Shown one piece after another: positions 37,353 to 49,410 of a stretch of DNA of 64,000 bases. The position numbers and the translations under genes were made by a program. The notes beneath the pieces are model-generated. The model saw nothing but the letters and a program-made list of their open reading frames with translations. It searched no databases and was not told where the DNA came from. This DNA comes from Capsicum annuum (lineage: Eukaryota > Streptophyta > Magnoliopsida > Solanales > Solanaceae): the NCBI RefSeq assembly GCF_002878395.1, contig NC_061122.1:78378454-78442453 (forward strand), in the 5' to 3' direction. Position 1 is the first letter of the stretch. The number at the start of each line of letters is the position of its first letter.

Positions 37353-37700
37353 GCAGCTTTGATATTGCTTTAGTAATTAGGCCATAGCTTTTCACCCCGA
37401 TATCGAATTAAGGCAAAATTAGTTGAGTTGGAAAGATAATTAAATTATATATATGTTTTGGGTTTTTAGATCTAAAATTCTTAGTAGAACAAAAGTTATG
37501 ATAAGTTTAAGCTGACTATAGTTATATTCTTCACAAGAATCTAATCGCCTAGGGATGTTTTGACTTGTCTATAAGCTAGGACCTATTTGAGGCCTTCATA
37601 TATGTCTATGTTACTTATCAAACGACTGAATCATAAGGTTTAATGTTTTATTAACTTGAATCATGATTCTAATATTGTCTTGGATTTTTGGGGTTTTATA
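37353..37700 (-). repeat. H 3' LTR, second part
   Basis: This is the element-5' end of the H LTR, separated from 25302 by the S2/N insertion. It contains TTCACCCCGATATCGAATTAAGG, a block seen in N as CCGATATCGGATTTTG, and ends GGGGTTTTATA. Confidence 0.75.
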
Positions 37701-38876
37701 ATATCTCCCTTTTGGGATCATTCATCCTCGAATGAAGACTAACTTGGCTGAATGAATAGGAAAAGAGTTGTAATCCCTGCATAGAATTTTAAGATCTGAA
37801 TATGGACATGATGATTAAATTCTCAAATAAAAGTTTCTGGTTTGAAAATTTTGGTCTAGCTGAATTCTGAAGTTTGATAACAAACATGATATCAATTTCT
37901 AAATCTAGATATCTTTTATAGTTGAGAATAATGTAGACTTGGAGTAAGGACTCAATTGATTTTACATATAGAATGAATGAAAATAAAGAACCTAATGGAA
38001 TAGACATATTCATGAAACTTTAGATAGTAAGACTAAATGAAAAAATGAAAAACTATAGGAGCTTATCTGTCTTATTGCTAAACTGAATTATAAGTTATAC
38101 AGACTAACTCATACTAAAAGTTTATAACTTAACTGAAGTATCCCTGGCACAAACAGATACTTAGAACTGTAAAGCGATAACAAATGACATGAAATTTCTA
38201 AGAGTCATTGGAAAAAAGAATATTTGTTACCTTCAACACTCCTGGTTTGAAGTTCTAATAACATTAGGGTATAAAGAATTTTTGGTATGATCTAAGTGAG
38301 ATATCTGAATAAGGAATCACAACATGGCTACAACTCTATAACATTGAATATAGGAATATAAAAGCATTAGCTAGGATAGAATTACTATTCCTTAGGCAAT
38401 GCAATTGCTAACTTTCAAGCTTAGCCACATCTCTCAAATACTCTCTCAACTATACTTTTCCCCTTAAATACTATACTTTATTTGATGCCACTTATAATCT
38501 TCATATGGGTATTAATAACCACTTCTACCAAAGTCTGAGTTGAACTAAATTCTCTCACTATGTTCAAGACTAACTCAAAGTCACAAGGTACTACACATAA
38601 CACCATAATACTAGTCTAAACCACAGATTCAATATCCTATGTTTTTTTAGAGATATCATCTCAAGATTAATACTCCTTACCACTTCAACAACTAACTTAA
38701 ACCTTTTACTAGGAATTCACTAGCGCACAATGCATTTATTCTCTTATATACCAACATGACATTAAATACAATCATTATAACCACATATGAGCTTCTAGGC
38801 AACCAACCCACCTGAGAATTTTTCCCATATTCTCTAATACTTCTATCAATAACAACTTTCATTCACTATCCCCCAA

Positions 38877-39432
38877 AAGACACACCTAGAATTCTCAACT
38901 ATGGCATATACCAACTGTTTTTCCTTAATATTCCTTCACACTTATAGAATTAGATAAAGCAAGCATACAACAATCTTTCCATAGTAAGGAACATTTTATC
39001 TCTTCCATACAAATAATCGTTCATCCATTTTCATACTACTATTTTTACATTAGAAGAGGTCACTGAAAGGTTAGAACATAAGGACCTGAAGCATGAAAGA
39101 ATACTATAGATAATTTTTACACATAAATGAGGCTTGAGAAATAAAGTATCCCTAAAAAGACACACCTAGAATTCTCAACTAACTATGACATACCAACTGC
39201 TTTGCCTCAATATTCCTTCACACTTATAGCATTAGATAAAGCAAGCATACAACAATCTTTCCATAGTAAGGAACATTTTCTCTCTTCCATACAAATAATT
39301 GTTCATCCATTTTCATACTACTATTTTTACATTAGGAGAGGTCACTGAAAGGTTAGAACATAAGGACCTGAAGCATGAAATAATACTATAGATAATTTTT
39401 ACACATAAATGAGGCTTGATAATAAAGTATCA
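38877..39432. repeat. 280-bp direct tandem duplication
   Basis: Copy 1 starts at CACACCTAGAATTCTCAACT (38881) and copy 2 at the same 20 bases (39161), a period of 280 bp. By eye the copies are about 94-95% identical. They are much closer than the H LTRs are to each other, so the duplication happened well after insertion. Confidence 0.93.
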
Positions 39433-40293
39433 AAGGAATGGATTCATTAAAAATATTTAAACAAGGACATACCTGCCATAATGCAAATTTTTACTGTTAT
39501 TAAAAGTGTACCATAAGTTTTAGAAACTGAGCATACTGTAAAACATAAGTACATGTCATAAGCTACATTAGTAGAGCTTAGAGTTCATATGTTCATGGAA
39601 TATGAGTCGTACTTCTGAGTGAACTAGGACTCATTATACTAGGAACTGGAAGCGTACATGATCTACATGGTCACTGTATCCTAACTAAAGCATTAACATA
39701 CCCTAAGTCCTCTTAATTTGTAAATCTCTCTCAATATGCTATTATATAATCTACACAATATCATTATGTCCCTATGGATAAATAATCTACTAAATTCAGA
39801 TAAACATTATCCCCAATTCTATGCTGCTATACTTATAAGCTCATGCTCTGAACTCTGGATCATGCTATGATAGGATTTATTAGAAGGGATTTGAGAGAAA
39901 ATCTGAATTTGGCTCAATGCATGATTTTTATTAATAAGAACAAACTCTTTCAAAGTTTAGAACTTAAAGGCACTGATGAGATCCTTTTAAACCTATGTGC
40001 AATCCCGTAACTGTCTACGGGTACTATCTGAGAAAATATTATTAGTAGGATATTAAGCTTTACTATTTCTATTACCTCAAAAATAAGGCAGGGTTGGCAT
40101 CAATGGAGCAATATAAGAAACTGTATAAGTTTCTTAGATAATATCTCTACTGCACAATTAGAGATATGAAAGAAGGAAAACATTTCTTAAATTCCATGTA
40201 GTCTCTCAAAGAAAATTACAGATGTCTTTGTACCATTCTGTAAGACTCTACTAGACACAGCTTCATAAACACCCAAGGACACTTGAACCATGT

Positions 40294-40305
40294 GCTCTAA
40301 TACCA
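40294..40305 (-). other. H primer-binding site
   Basis: The minus strand reads TGGTATTAGAGC four bases inside the LTR start at 40310. This is the methionine-tRNA complement with one C-to-T change. Confidence 0.8.
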
Positions 40306-40309
40306 AGTT

Positions 40310-41509
40310 TGTCATGACTCAATACTACCTCCTAGTCATAAAACGATGCTTGGAACCACAAGTGATCCCAAGCTCACCCATGTACTGGCATAATATTTGA
40401 GAAATTTATTAAAACAAATACAAAAGCTAAATTATCTGAGCGGAATCATAATTATGAGATAAGCTATTTCAATATGATACCATAAATAGTTTACAACATT
40501 AAAATCTGAAAAAGGAACTTGAATTACATACAAAAACTCTAAATAACTATCTATGAAGGCTCGACTAATACTGAATATAGGTCGTTAGGACATAACCCAC
40601 AACTATCCCTAATCAATACATATGACTAAGAAATAAAATACAAGAACTGCAACTAACTTGACTTCTCAAAATAAGAGAACTCGTTACCTGCTAGATGAAT
40701 ATTGTGATCTGCCTAACTATGATCCTGAGAGTAAGCACCTCAACCTATATCACATAAAAATTATAGCCAGAAGAGGTATGCAATTAGTACTTTGGAATGT
40801 ACTAAGTATGTGAGATATGCACTAGTCATGAAAATAATTAAAACATACTTTGAAACTGAGTAAATAAACTATTTGTTAAAATATGGATTTAATACATAGT
40901 TGTACATAAAGTTATAATAGTCTGAAAATTCATAGTATAAAAGAAAGTAAAACTAAACTGAGGTTTATGTATGAATACTGGATCTAAAACTATTAGATGT
41001 GAACTGATGCAATGACCAAGTATAAACATGTACTAAATGAAAACTAAATAACTAAATACAAGGTCATACATAATTTGAGCAGAAACATAAACTAAAATAT
41101 GAATTGAGTATTGTAGAAGCTAACAATAACTGACATACCCTAATCTAAGCAAATTAGGGTCTAACCTGTAAACCTAGTTGGAAGGGTGTTAGTAACTTGT
41201 CAAGGGTACCAACACTGGCTGGCATGGATCCCCTAATTTGATATCCCAAGGGACTAGGGTATAAATCCTAACTAGTGGTTAACCCCTTATAACCTATGGT
41301 GGCACCATAGTTTTGGAACTTAGGGATTTCTACTAAAGGTCTTAGTCCTAATGACGAGTGAATCTTCATCCCTGCGTTCACTTAGTTATAAGTACCACTC
41401 CCAAATCAATGACACTGAAAACTAATATATATGCTTAGTATACTATATTCATGAAAATAGAAACATATGCATAATCTGAAGTGCTCAAAATACATCAACT
41501 GATACATAT
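40310..41509 (-). repeat. H 5' LTR, truncated
   Basis: It aligns with 23189-24360 and then stops abruptly at about 41509 after CAACTGATACAT. The missing half would include the promoter side, so the break removed the drive for H transcription. What follows is unrelated. Confidence 0.8.
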
Positions 41510-42604
41510 TAGATAATGGATGGTCGGTTGATTTGAGTGGATTTTTATCTCACATGGTTGGTATATTTTTTGGATATTGGATATTCTTATTTTGGTTGGT
41601 TGTGAGTTTTACATCCTCATATTATATTCATTCATGAAACATTAGTACCACAGAGGAAATACTTGAAATACTAGTTTCTTCCAATAGAAATGTGGTATCT
41701 TTAAAAACCCTCTACCGATGTATGTGTCGGAGAGTAGATATGGGTATTAGTAATAGATATTGGTTGTATATAGGTTGACAAACTCCACATGGGTCCTACC
41801 TCAGGAGAACAGCTCTGTAAATGCATACAAAGGTTTTGTGATGACCTCATGCATCACATCATTATCATCATCTTTATTGTATTTCATATTTTGTGCTTAT
41901 TCTGTGAATTTGGTTATGTTTTTGACTTGATATCTATCCATTGATTCTATCTTATTTTACTTGAATTTGGTGTATATGTATATTTGTTCTTCTTTTACCT
42001 ACCTGTATTTATTATTATGTATATAATAGAACTGTTCATGGAGATAGAATGGGCTATCATTTGGGATATTTTCTAATTGTGGGTGACATGCTCATAGTTT
42101 GTATTTATATTCTTCATTTTATACTTTATTCAGTATGTGTATGACACCTACTACAAGTGGAACTTACTCATCCCTAATACATCTTTTCGATGTAGATCTA
42201 AGTATGAGTTTACCGCATGGATAGCTATTTGAGGCGGTACTTGGAGTCTATTTGAGGAACAGTTGATCAATGCACCTGGAGTTGGCCACTACCTTTTCTT
42301 ATCTAGAATATGTCTTAATGTATTCTGAGACAGAGTTTGCTCTCCTTTGGATATCCTATGTATATTCTAACTTGATGTTGTATTAGTAGTTCTTACACTG
42401 TGACACCAATTTTGGAATTTAGTTTGGTATCTTGATTGTGTTTTTGCTAATATCATATTTGTGTAGTCTTCGTATTAGAATCCTTGCATTGGGTCTTTAG
42501 TATTGACTTTTTCTTTTATATCAGTTTGGGTGATAGGCTTACTTATCAAGGCTTGTCGTGATAAGTGTCATCATGACCCTTGTTTTTTGAATTGTGACAA
42601 TCCT
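41510..42604 (+). repeat. Probable truncated LTR or retroelement end
   Basis: Unrelated to H. It ends with TTATCAAGGCTTGTCGTGAT, GTCATCATGACCC and AATTGTGACA, a GTGACA-type terminus like those of gypsy LTRs in the same plants (inference). It has T-rich composition and no open frame. The junction with H at 41509 is sharp, so one of the two was cut by a deletion. Confidence 0.45.
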
Positions 42605-42689
42605 AAAGTAATGTGTTATTATAAATCATATTAGCATATATAATTAAACAATATGAAGTTAAGGAAAGCCTTGAAGTAACTGGTAAAGT

Positions 42690-43110
42690 TGCTGAAATTG
42701 TATTTGTATTTTATAGCTCACACTTGTATTTATATTCTAGAGTTCTCATTTATATTTGTATTTTATAGTCGCGCTTGTATTTGTATTTTATAGTTCACAT
42801 CATCATTTATATTTTATGCAATTCATGCTTGTATTTTAAAGAACTATTTTGTATTTGTATTTTATAGTTGACTGCATATTGTATTTGTATTTTGTGGCTT
42901 CATATTGTATTTGTATTTTGCGGCTTCATTTTGTTTATATTTATATTGGTACTCTATTTTCATTGATGCACTTATCTTTTTAAAGAACTATTTTGTATTT
43001 TATTTGTAAGTTGACTGAATATTGTATTTATATTTGTAATTTTATTTATTTCATTTGTCTGTATTTAAATTTGTAGTTAACAATTTCATTTGTATTTTTA
43101 ATCAAATAAA
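42690..43110. repeat. TTTGTATTTGTATTTTATAG degenerate repeat
   Basis: About a dozen irregular units built on TTGTATTTGTATTTTATAG with CTCACGCTTG-like spacers. The reverse-complement flavour ATACAAATAC occurs at 43180-43400. The pair could be arms of a decayed inverted-repeat element. Confidence 0.7.
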
Positions 43111-43499
43111 AAAGAAATATTATTTTTCTTTCTAAGAACGCTTGTATTTAAATTCATTGATATGAATTATATTTTATTTATACAAATTAAATAATACAGA
43201 TACAAATGTTACATTTATATCAAATGATACATGTTACAACTTGAACCTTTTGTATACAAATGATCCTTGTTATATACATATATAAATGCTAAATTTAACA
43301 TACAAATACTAATGATATGTTTGCCCTGAGTGACATGTTGTATATTTTTGAATAATTTAAACTCAAGCATATACAATTAATCCATCTACTTGTTAGTATA
43401 TAAATACAAATGATAAATTATACATATTCATTACTAAATTAATCTAATATATTTAATAAAATTGTTTGAAATATAATGTATGATATAAATAAATATAAA

Positions 43500-43845
43500 A
43501 TATAAAATACGACAACAAAAAAAAGAAATTAAAAACAAAAAGAGAAGGAGAAAAAATGAAACAAGAACGAAGAAAGAAAGAAAAATACAAAAAGAAAGAC
43601 TGTAATGAAAAAATAAATAAAACAGAAAAAGAAGAAAAGATGAAAAATAGAAAAGCGAAAAATAACATAGAAAAATGAGAAAAAAAATAAAAAGAAAAAA
43701 TAAATGAAAAAAGGAAAACAATAGAAAAAAAGGATAAAGAAAAGAAAAGGGGAAAAAAGAAAAACAAAAAAAAAAGAAAAAAAGTGAAGAATAAGAAAAA
43801 GAGAAATAGAAGATAGAGAAAGAGGAAAAATAAATGAGGGAGGCT
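43500..43845. repeat. Long polypurine (A/G) tract
   Basis: About 340 bp made almost wholly of A and G on the plus strand (AAAAAGAAAGAAAG type). The minus-strand open frames across it are low-complexity Phe/Ser/Leu strings and not genes. Such tracts can form triplex structures. Confidence 0.85.
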
Positions 43846-45481
43846 ATGGATTGTATTTAATTGGCAAGAGAGACTATGGTTGTATTAATTGAAACATTGG
43901 CTATTAGGGTAGTTAGGAGCTTAAGTTTGCTACGACATGTGGTTATACCAATATTACTTATCTCCTGTTTGATTAATTTTATGTTCTTTTTTGAATATAG
44001 AATTTTTTTCATTGTAGTGAATATTTGCTTTGCTTGGAGAAGAGTGGTTAGTTACTTAGGACCAATTTAATTTTGACCTATAAATAATGAGATTGTTGTT
44101 CATGGTGGAATTTTTATGGATTTAATTTCTTCTGTCGGTCAAATCTAATTGATTTTTTATTCTATTTTTCTAGCATGAGCAATATATGTGTGCACTCATT
44201 AATAATCATAAATTTCAAGTAATGGATGAGGGAAGAAGGATTGGAAAATGGTTTGAAGTTACACACAAAACAGCTACGGCGCATGTTGCGAATCTTTGAA
44301 GAATAAAAACTCATTCCATGAGACTATTGAAAATAGGTTGGTATTATGCTTTGTTGCTATAAAGTTGATTTATGTTTTACCCCTACACCTACTAACCGGC
44401 AATTGTATACCTTTTACATAAGATGTGAGATATTTTCTAACGTATTATCTCTAATATAATTAATTCAAATAATATCATAACTAAAGAACATGAATTTGTT
44501 ACACGATTTTTCTTTGGTTACCTACCAACATAAACAAATAATAAGAAAGTCGAGGATAAAGCTTAATCTTACGAATCTGATTTATTTGCTTAATCTAGTC
44601 AAAAAAATAATCATACTTTGTAATAAGAAACTCTCAAAAAATGACTATGATTTAGGCTTAATTCAATATTTATAGCTATAGTTTCATTATTCACAATTCA
44701 TAGCTAGCTACAAGTTAAAAGGATAAGAGAAACAAAAAAGATTGAGAGAGGGGATATAAGAGGTGAGTGAGATTTGGGAGAGGGGAAAGAGAGATGAGTT
44801 AGATCTAGCGGGAGAGAGAGAGAAAAAAAAGATGTAAGAGGCGAGAGAGATAATGTATTTATTGTATTGGGTTGTTTCACGAATATAATTGATCTATATG
44901 AGAAAGTACAATGGAATCAAGTGTAGAACTAGATACTATTTTAGTCTTTAGTAGCAATAGGTTAATATTTTTCATCATTATCATATGATTGAAATATCAC
45001 TCTTTATACTTTATCAAGGACTTCTAAAATATATTGTAAAAAACATATATATTAAAGATATTAGGAAACTTAATATATATTAAATTATATGAGAAGACTA
45101 TGTTAAGGAGAATTAATGTCATACTCTACAATAGATATCTCATTCGAGCACTTTTATCTGAATAAGACTTTATAAGTTATAGAAAATTTGATCATGAAAT
45201 TTTACATTATAAAGTTTTAACAATTTTAACATGATAATTCCTTTCCATTTTAGGATTCATTCGCTACTAATTTTATATTAAATTTAGGAATATATTTTAG
45301 GTTTATGAGTGACTTTTGCCTTTTTTTATAACTATGATCAAGATTTTCTTCAAATTCAAGTGTTTGTTTTCCTACATAATCTCAATATTTGAAGGGTTTC
45401 TATCACAATAATTAATGACTTACGTTTTAGATTCCAATGACTAAAAGTAATATATACACATTCCTTTCAGTTTTAAGTTAA
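43846..45481. other. Unassigned AT-rich stretch
   Basis: I see no TE or gene domain. A short near-duplication GGCTATGGATTGTATTTAAT / AGACTATGGTTGTATTAATT lies at 43849-43893, and a GAGAGA-rich run at 44735-44850. This could be decayed intergenic DNA before element A. Confidence 0.35.
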
Positions 45482-45616
45482 TGTAAGATCCCTTAAAATT
45501 TTGATTCTTTTATTTTTTACCTTTTCGCATGCGTAACATTGATTTTTGACTTGAATTGTGTTTAGAGATGCTAAAAGGGTGTTTGAAAAAAGTTTTGATC
45601 AGGACTAAACTCCAAG

Positions 45617-45715
45617 GTAGTGTGACTCCACGATATCACCATGCCATAGAGGTTAGCCTCCGCGATATTCGGGTGGCACGGAGGTTAACCTCCATGATAA
45701 AGTTGTGCCACGCTG
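45617..45715. repeat. Motif cluster in A LTR (GGTTAGCCTCC/GGAGGTTAACCTCC)
   Basis: CCACGATATC, GAGGTTAGCCTCC, GCGATATTCGGGTGGCACG, GAGGTTAACCTCC and TTGTGCCACGC follow in about 100 bp. GAGGTTAACCTC is a perfect palindrome. Located 135-235 bp from the LTR start. Confidence 0.65.
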
Positions 45716-46614
45716 AGGTAAAAATTTCAGCCAATTTTGTTTTTTTGACTTGGGGTGAGGGATTTTGGGTCTTTTTACCCTTACCACGACTTAAAAACAT
45801 AAAAGGGACCATTTTCCTTCAGTTTTCAAAGATGAAACTCTACTTTAATCATCTTTAACTCTCCAACCAAGAAAGCTTAAGGGTTTTATAGAGAATTCAT
45901 CTTCTAGGCTCCAAACTCTGAATTGACTTCAAATTCTTGTGTGTTTTAAGCATGTTTCTCATCCCTAAACTTTATTCTTACATTGTGGAATCAATAGAAT
46001 GGCTTTTAATGTGATTTAAATTGAGGTTTTTGAAATTAGATTTAGGGGTTTTGGTTGTTACTGATTTAATTACATGTCCCATGTTTTGAATTAATTATTT
46101 ATGTTTTAAATTAATGTTTTTGTTACTAAATTAGTACATTGTTTAAATGGTTAGAATGGGGGGCATGATTTTCCCAAATTGAATGAATTATGGCTTAGAT
46201 TGCATTAAACTCAACCCACTTTGTAAATTTGACTTTTTTATGGAAATTGCATGGTTTAACTTGATTCTGAACTTAATGCATTGCTTTAATGGATAGATGG
46301 AAATAAAATAGATTTGGATGGCCTTGGTGGCCATGGTTTAGATTTTAATGGAACGTGGGAGTCCAATTTGGTTGTCTGAATTGGTTTGGCATGTTTAATT
46401 TACCTTGCAAGAATATTGGTATAACGATACCAAGTGGTAAATGCCTTACAGAATGAATCATAGTTTAATGGTTGGAATTATGTGAAAAGTGATTTAATTT
46501 GGGATTAAAGGTGGTTGTATAGCTCACGGCGAGGTGTAAGTCCCGGGGAACAAACACTTGAAAATCATGTTTGCCAATGTTGGGGGTCTATATGATCGTA
46601 TGCTTGATACATAC

Positions 46615-46617
<3 letters not shown>

Positions 46618-46652
<35 letters not shown>
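46618..46652. repeat. (TA)n microsatellite
   Basis: About 15 TA units followed by TGTATGTATG. The open frame across it gives a Tyr-Ile string and is not a gene. Confidence 0.95.
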
Positions 46653-46656
<4 letters not shown>

Positions 46657-47441
46657 AATATATTTGGGATGGCTAATGCCCATGGTGGCTTTAGTTTTCC
46701 CTCGAATTATCCTCGATTCGTGAAGCTAACATGCACTGTGCCCTTTCAGCTGGGAGAGCTAAACACATATAGCTCATAGGTGCTTTAAGGACAGATCGAT
46801 CTATACTATTTAGGTTAATGGTTTTAAAACCTCATGTTCACGACCCTTTAACCTATCCCGGCATCTTATATATGTATACATAAATGTGCACATGTGATTT
46901 TAACAGATTTTTGATATGGTGTTATTTTATCATTTTTCTTGAGTTATATGCCAGTGTTTATCCCACTAATCATGCTAGGATGCTACATCATTTCATGGTG
47001 TAGGGTCTGAAGACTTTTCTATTACTTCTATGTAACATTAGATGGATTAGTATATCTATTGAGTTGCTGGGAAGTGTTGATCCTAAAGAGCTTATCATTT
47101 CGTTATTCTTTAACTTAGAATTTATGAATTCTTTTGTTCATAGTAGAGGTATTTACCAACTTAGTGTATTCTTGTTTTAGAGACTTTCGTGGACAGATTT
47201 GGGTTGGTTGGGGTGACACCCCAACTTAGGAGAAGGAGTCCTACATCGGCAAAACACAGAAGGGATGTTGGGTATATGAGTAAGCAAGCCTTACTCTCTA
47301 GTGACAAATTTTAAAGTTGTGCAGGCCTATGCACATTGTGGATAATATCACTAGATGGTTGGAGAGTTACAGGGGTCTTTCGAGCCTTGGTGGTTCAGGA
47401 TGCCTATCATCGCCAGGACCTCAGATCGGGTCATGATAGAA

Positions 47442-47454
47442 TGGTATTAGAGCC
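47442..47454 (+). other. A primer-binding site
   Basis: TGGTATTAGAGCC, three bases after the LTR end, is the methionine-tRNA complement with one C-to-T change. The leader that follows (AAGGTTCAACAGAGTCCTAG, then GTGTAGAGTCTTGTACATGG) matches N and H leaders in reverse complement. Confidence 0.9.
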
Positions 47455-47660
47455 TAAGGTTCAACAGAGTCCTAGGAAGTCTGAAAGTCACATCGTGTAG
47501 AGTCTTGTACATGGGTGTGTAGCATGCCACACTTTTGGACAAGAGGCTATGAGATGTTTTAGGAATAGTTTCCCTTCTTTCAGTATTTATGTCATGCAAA
47601 TGAGCATAAGCTTAAGTTAAACTCTCAGTTTAGTCCACTTTTTCCTTTCATTTACAGAAC

Positions 47661-48760
47661 ATTCCTCCCAAAAAGACTAACAAAAGAAGAACCGTAAATC
47701 AGTCAGCACCCCAACCCATTCAGGCAGATCCTCTGGAAGATCATGTTTCCTATGTAGAATTCAAAGCTGCTTTCACTACTCTAGACAATTCAGTAGCAAC
47801 TTAAAATGAATGGCCAGCTGCTGTTCTATCCAACCCAGTGGCTAATACTGCTGCAGCCAGGATTTAGGACTTCACCTGAATGAATCCTCCCCTATTCTCA
47901 GGATCTAAGTCAGAAGAGGATCCACAGGAGTTTCTCGATCAGGTTCAGAAATTCATAGACATCATGGGAGTGACTTCCAGTAAGAGCGCTGAGTTAGCTA
48001 CTTATCAGCTACAAGATATGGCTCATACGTGGTTTAAGCAGTGAAAGGTAGATAAGGGCACAGATATAGAACCCATAGAGTGGGAAGAGTTTGCTACTAC
48101 CTTTCTATATAGATTCTTTTCCTTAGTTCTTAGAGAAGCCAATGTGTTAGAGTTCATCAATCTCAGGCAAGGTAATATGAGCGTGAAAGAGTATTTCCTC
48201 AAGTTTACTTAGTTAGCTAGGTACGCTCCCCATATAGTGACAGACAGTAGGTCCAAAATGAGTAAGTTCATATCTGGGGTGTCAGATAGTGTTGTTAAAG
48301 AGTGCAGAATAGCAATGTTGATTAAGGAGATAGACATATCCATACTCATGATGCATGCTCAGCAGATAGGAAAGGTTAATATCAGAAAGAGAGAGGCAGA
48401 ACAAGAGAACTAGAAAAGGTAGTTTTAATTTCAATCAGCCTAAGTTAGAAGGCGATAACCGTTCCCAGTTCCATCCAAAGTCTTTAGTTCCAGCTCCATC
48501 CTCAGCCAGTTCTCTAGTCCCTAAGTTTAGAAATGCTAATAAAGATAGGGCTCTAGGCTCTAAATCTCAGGGTAGTGTCAGTAGTGCTCGAACAAATTCT
48601 CTTTGTCATACTTGTGGCAAGAACCATCAGGGTGTCTGCAGAGCTGGCAGTGATGTTTGTTTCGGGTATGGTAAGCCAGGCCACAGAGTCAGAGATTGTC
48701 CTCAGTCAGGTTCCCAGGGTCAGTATAATCATCCCACAGCTTAATTCAGTCTCCTAAATC
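47661..48760 (+). pseudogene. A gag
   Basis: The frame begins IPPKKTNKRR: the ATG expected at 47661 reads ATT, so the start codon is lost. It continues through a capsid part (MNPPLFSGSKSEEDPQEFLD; ATYQLQDMAHTWFKQ; FINLRQGNMSVKEYFLKFT) to CHTCGKNHQGVCRAGSDVCF then GYGKPGHRVRDCP. The knuckle at 48658-48699 has Tyr (TAT) for its second Cys. Several TAG codons stand where CAG or TGG would be expected. A frameshift separates the knuckle frame from the capsid frame near 48410. Gag would form the element's particle; this copy cannot be made. Confidence 0.88.
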
Positions 48761-48839
48761 AGCAGGGTGCAGCTTTCAGTGCCACCAGTGGGCAATGCCT
48801 AAACAGGCTTTATGCACTTCAGTCCTGACTAGATCAAGA

Positions 48840-49410
48840 AAATTCTCCTGATGTGGTCACTGGTATGTTACAGATCTTTCATTTACATGTTTATGCCTTA
48901 TTAGATCCAGGAGCTTCTCTATCTTTTGTAACTCCTTACATAGTAGTCGACTTCAAAGTCAAACTAGAAATCTTAACAAAACCATTCTTAGTCTCTACCA
49001 CAGTGGGAGAGTCTATCATAGACTAGCGGGTATACAGGAACTGTCAAATTATGATATCTCAGAAAGTCACTTCAGTAGACTTAATAGAATTAGAGATGAC
49101 AAATTTTGATATTATTCTTAGCATGGATTATCTCCATTCATGCTATACCTTAGTTGATTGTAGAAATAGAATTGTTCATTTTCAATTTCCATATGAACCT
49201 GTCCTTGAATGGAGGAGTAGTACTACAGCTCTTAAGGGTCAATTAATTTCATACCTTAGAGCAAGAAAAATGATATCCAAGGGATGTGCCTATCATTTTG
49301 TGTGAGTCAAGGACTCTATTTCAGAAACTCCTAATCTTGAGTAAGTCCCAGTAGTAAATGAATTTTTAGATGTATTTCCCAAAGATCTTCCTTGAGTTCC
49401 TCCCATTAGG
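48840..49410 (+). pseudogene. A protease
   Basis: ALLDPGASLSFVTPYIV (catalytic Asp codon at 48904-48906) is the retropepsin active site in its common plant form DPGA. It is followed by a flap-like region and by VDLIELEMTNFDIILSMDYL at about 49075, which closes the domain. One Trp/Gln-type codon before RVYRNC is now TAG. It would cleave the gag-pol polyprotein. Confidence 0.85.

Larger units (their letters stand above)
37701..40309 (-). other. H internal region, no coding domain found
   Basis: A polypurine region opens it at 37701-37735 (ATATCTCCCTTTTGGGATCA then TTCATCCTCGAATG on the plus strand). I could not detect gag, RT or integrase motifs in any minus-strand frame. It contains a 280-bp tandem duplication (38877-39432). 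The last ~130 bp before the primer site resemble the N and A leaders (GTAAGACTCTACTAGACACA, CCCAAGGACACTTGAACC). It is consistent with a non-autonomous element. Confidence 0.65.
23189..41509 (-). mobile_element. H: LTR retrotransposon without recognisable genes, host of nested S2 and N
   Basis: The left LTR starts TGTCATGACCGAACAC at 23189 and a matching LTR starts TGTCATGACTCAATAC at 40310. The left copy is 23189-25302 plus 37353-37700 (about 2.46 kb), split by S2. The internal region is 37701-40309 (2.6 kb). A primer site lies antisense at 40294-40305, so the element is minus-oriented. The right LTR is cut at about 41509. I found no gag or pol domains inside, so it resembles a large non-autonomous (LARD-like) element. 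It sits in the RNA polymerase remnant of the NUMT. Confidence 0.8.
45482..47438 (+). repeat. A 5' LTR
   Basis: 1957 bp, starting TGTAAGATCCC and ending GGGTCATGATA (CA changed to TA). A cluster of GGTTAGCCTCC/GGAGGTTAACCTCC and CACGATATC-like motifs lies at 45617-45715, near the LTR start. It contains a (TA)n run at 46618-46646. Confidence 0.85.

Noticed and set aside
43434..43767. Two overlapping minus-strand open frames of about 100 codons rich in Phe and Ser
   Set aside because: They are the complement of the A/G tract; low complexity with no domain.
46501..46780. Possible small gene with Tyr-Ile repeat
   Set aside because: Lies in the A LTR over a (TA)n microsatellite.
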